Assembly: GCA_030063045.1 (NCBI GenBank)
Contig: JAQSEB010000005.1
Location: forward strand, 2,121,001 to 2,185,000
DNA: 64,000 nucleotides
Reading direction: 5' to 3'
DNA from: Pratylenchus scribneri
Lineage: Eukaryota > Nematoda > Chromadorea > Rhabditida > Pratylenchidae
Shown here: positions 63,581 through 64,000 of the stretch, piece after piece
How positions within the stretch are numbered: position 1 is the stretch's first letter
Layout of the letters: each line of letters begins with the position of its first letter
The notes under the pieces: model-generated
Databases searched by the model: none
Seen by the model: the letters and a program-made list of their open reading frames with translations, nothing else
What the model was told of the DNA's origin: nothing
Position numbers and translations under genes: made by a program

Positions 63581-64000
63581 TATTTATATACGATTTGCTC
63601 CAAAAGGCACAATTTTCTTTTCTACCAATTTTCACATTAATAGATGATTGCGCAAGCCTTGGGGTGAATTTTTATATTTTTTAAAAGAATTTTATTTTTT
63701 AGAGTTTTTTCTTATCCCATAAAATGTTTTTAGAAAGAATTTTAAATTTTTTGCCCTATCTCATAAAATAATTTTTCAAAAAATTTTATTTAATTTTTGG
63801 TCAATCCTCCCTTAATATAATAACAATCTGAATTAATCATCATTATTTAATATTTTTTAATTTACCATAAAATAATTAAATAACAAAAATTTTCAATATC
63901 AAAAAATTCACATTTTTAAAGGTCATATAATTTGTCCAAAAACCTAACTAAAGAACATTCATTAATCGTATGCTTTAATATTTTGCTATGACCAAAATAT

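Noticed and set aside
1..64000. Autonomous transposase, reverse transcriptase or viral genes
   Set aside because: No frame with a recognisable catalytic motif was seen; all delimited elements are non-autonomous.

Overview
The window is AT-rich eukaryotic (animal) DNA, almost certainly from a nematode. The evidence is a multi-exon filamin gene on the + strand with GT-AG introns of 57 to 1065 bp, pyrimidine-AG acceptors, and an apparent start codon a short way behind a TTTTTCAG acceptor, as expected for trans-splicing. Base composition resembles root-knot and other tylenchid nematodes, but the genus is inference. No rRNA, CRISPR, plasmid or virus signal was seen.

Layout. Bases 1-36.6 kb hold almost no recognisable coding sequence. 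They are dominated by a worn, tandem-like repeat of about 360-430 bp, marked by a recurring 20-bp box (consensus ATAAATTTATGGGATGCAAA) that I can place about 30 times in the same orientation. Set into it are a tRNA-Lys-like fossil with G+C-rich hairpins (6.9-7.2 kb), a foldback element (9.6-10.0 kb), an 8-bp-TSD MITE (30.7 kb) and a 9-bp-TSD foldback element (31.3 kb).

At 34.0-35.05 kb and 40.15-41.18 kb lie two related ~1.05-kb segments. Each starts with a decayed copy of one filamin exon and ends in a better preserved block. Between them are a second 9-bp-TSD foldback element with expanded 26-bp arm repeats (38.1-38.9 kb) and a hAT-like MITE with a perfect 8-bp target duplication (39.3-39.8 kb). 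A degraded, unrecognised coding remnant may lie on the - strand at 41.8-43.1 kb.

The intact gene runs from 43,863 to at least 50,366: 12 exons, 541 codons, about five and a half filamin Ig repeats and no actin-binding CH domains. Intron 2 carries a young foldback element whose ~190-bp arms are nearly identical, so the primary transcript should form a long hairpin. The reading frame is still open at the last exon found, so the 3' end is missing or lies beyond the window.

Downstream are a third copy of the 9-bp-TSD foldback family (51.4 kb), pyrimidine-rich spacers with small tandem duplications, a ~255-bp-unit degenerate array (56.9-61.0 kb, box AATAATTTATGGGAAGCAAC) interrupted by a second hAT-like MITE, and a third hAT-like element (61.9-62.7 kb) filled with a 31-bp minisatellite. 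In all, eight non-autonomous DNA elements can be delimited to the base by target-site duplications. None encodes a transposase, so they depend on enzymes encoded elsewhere.
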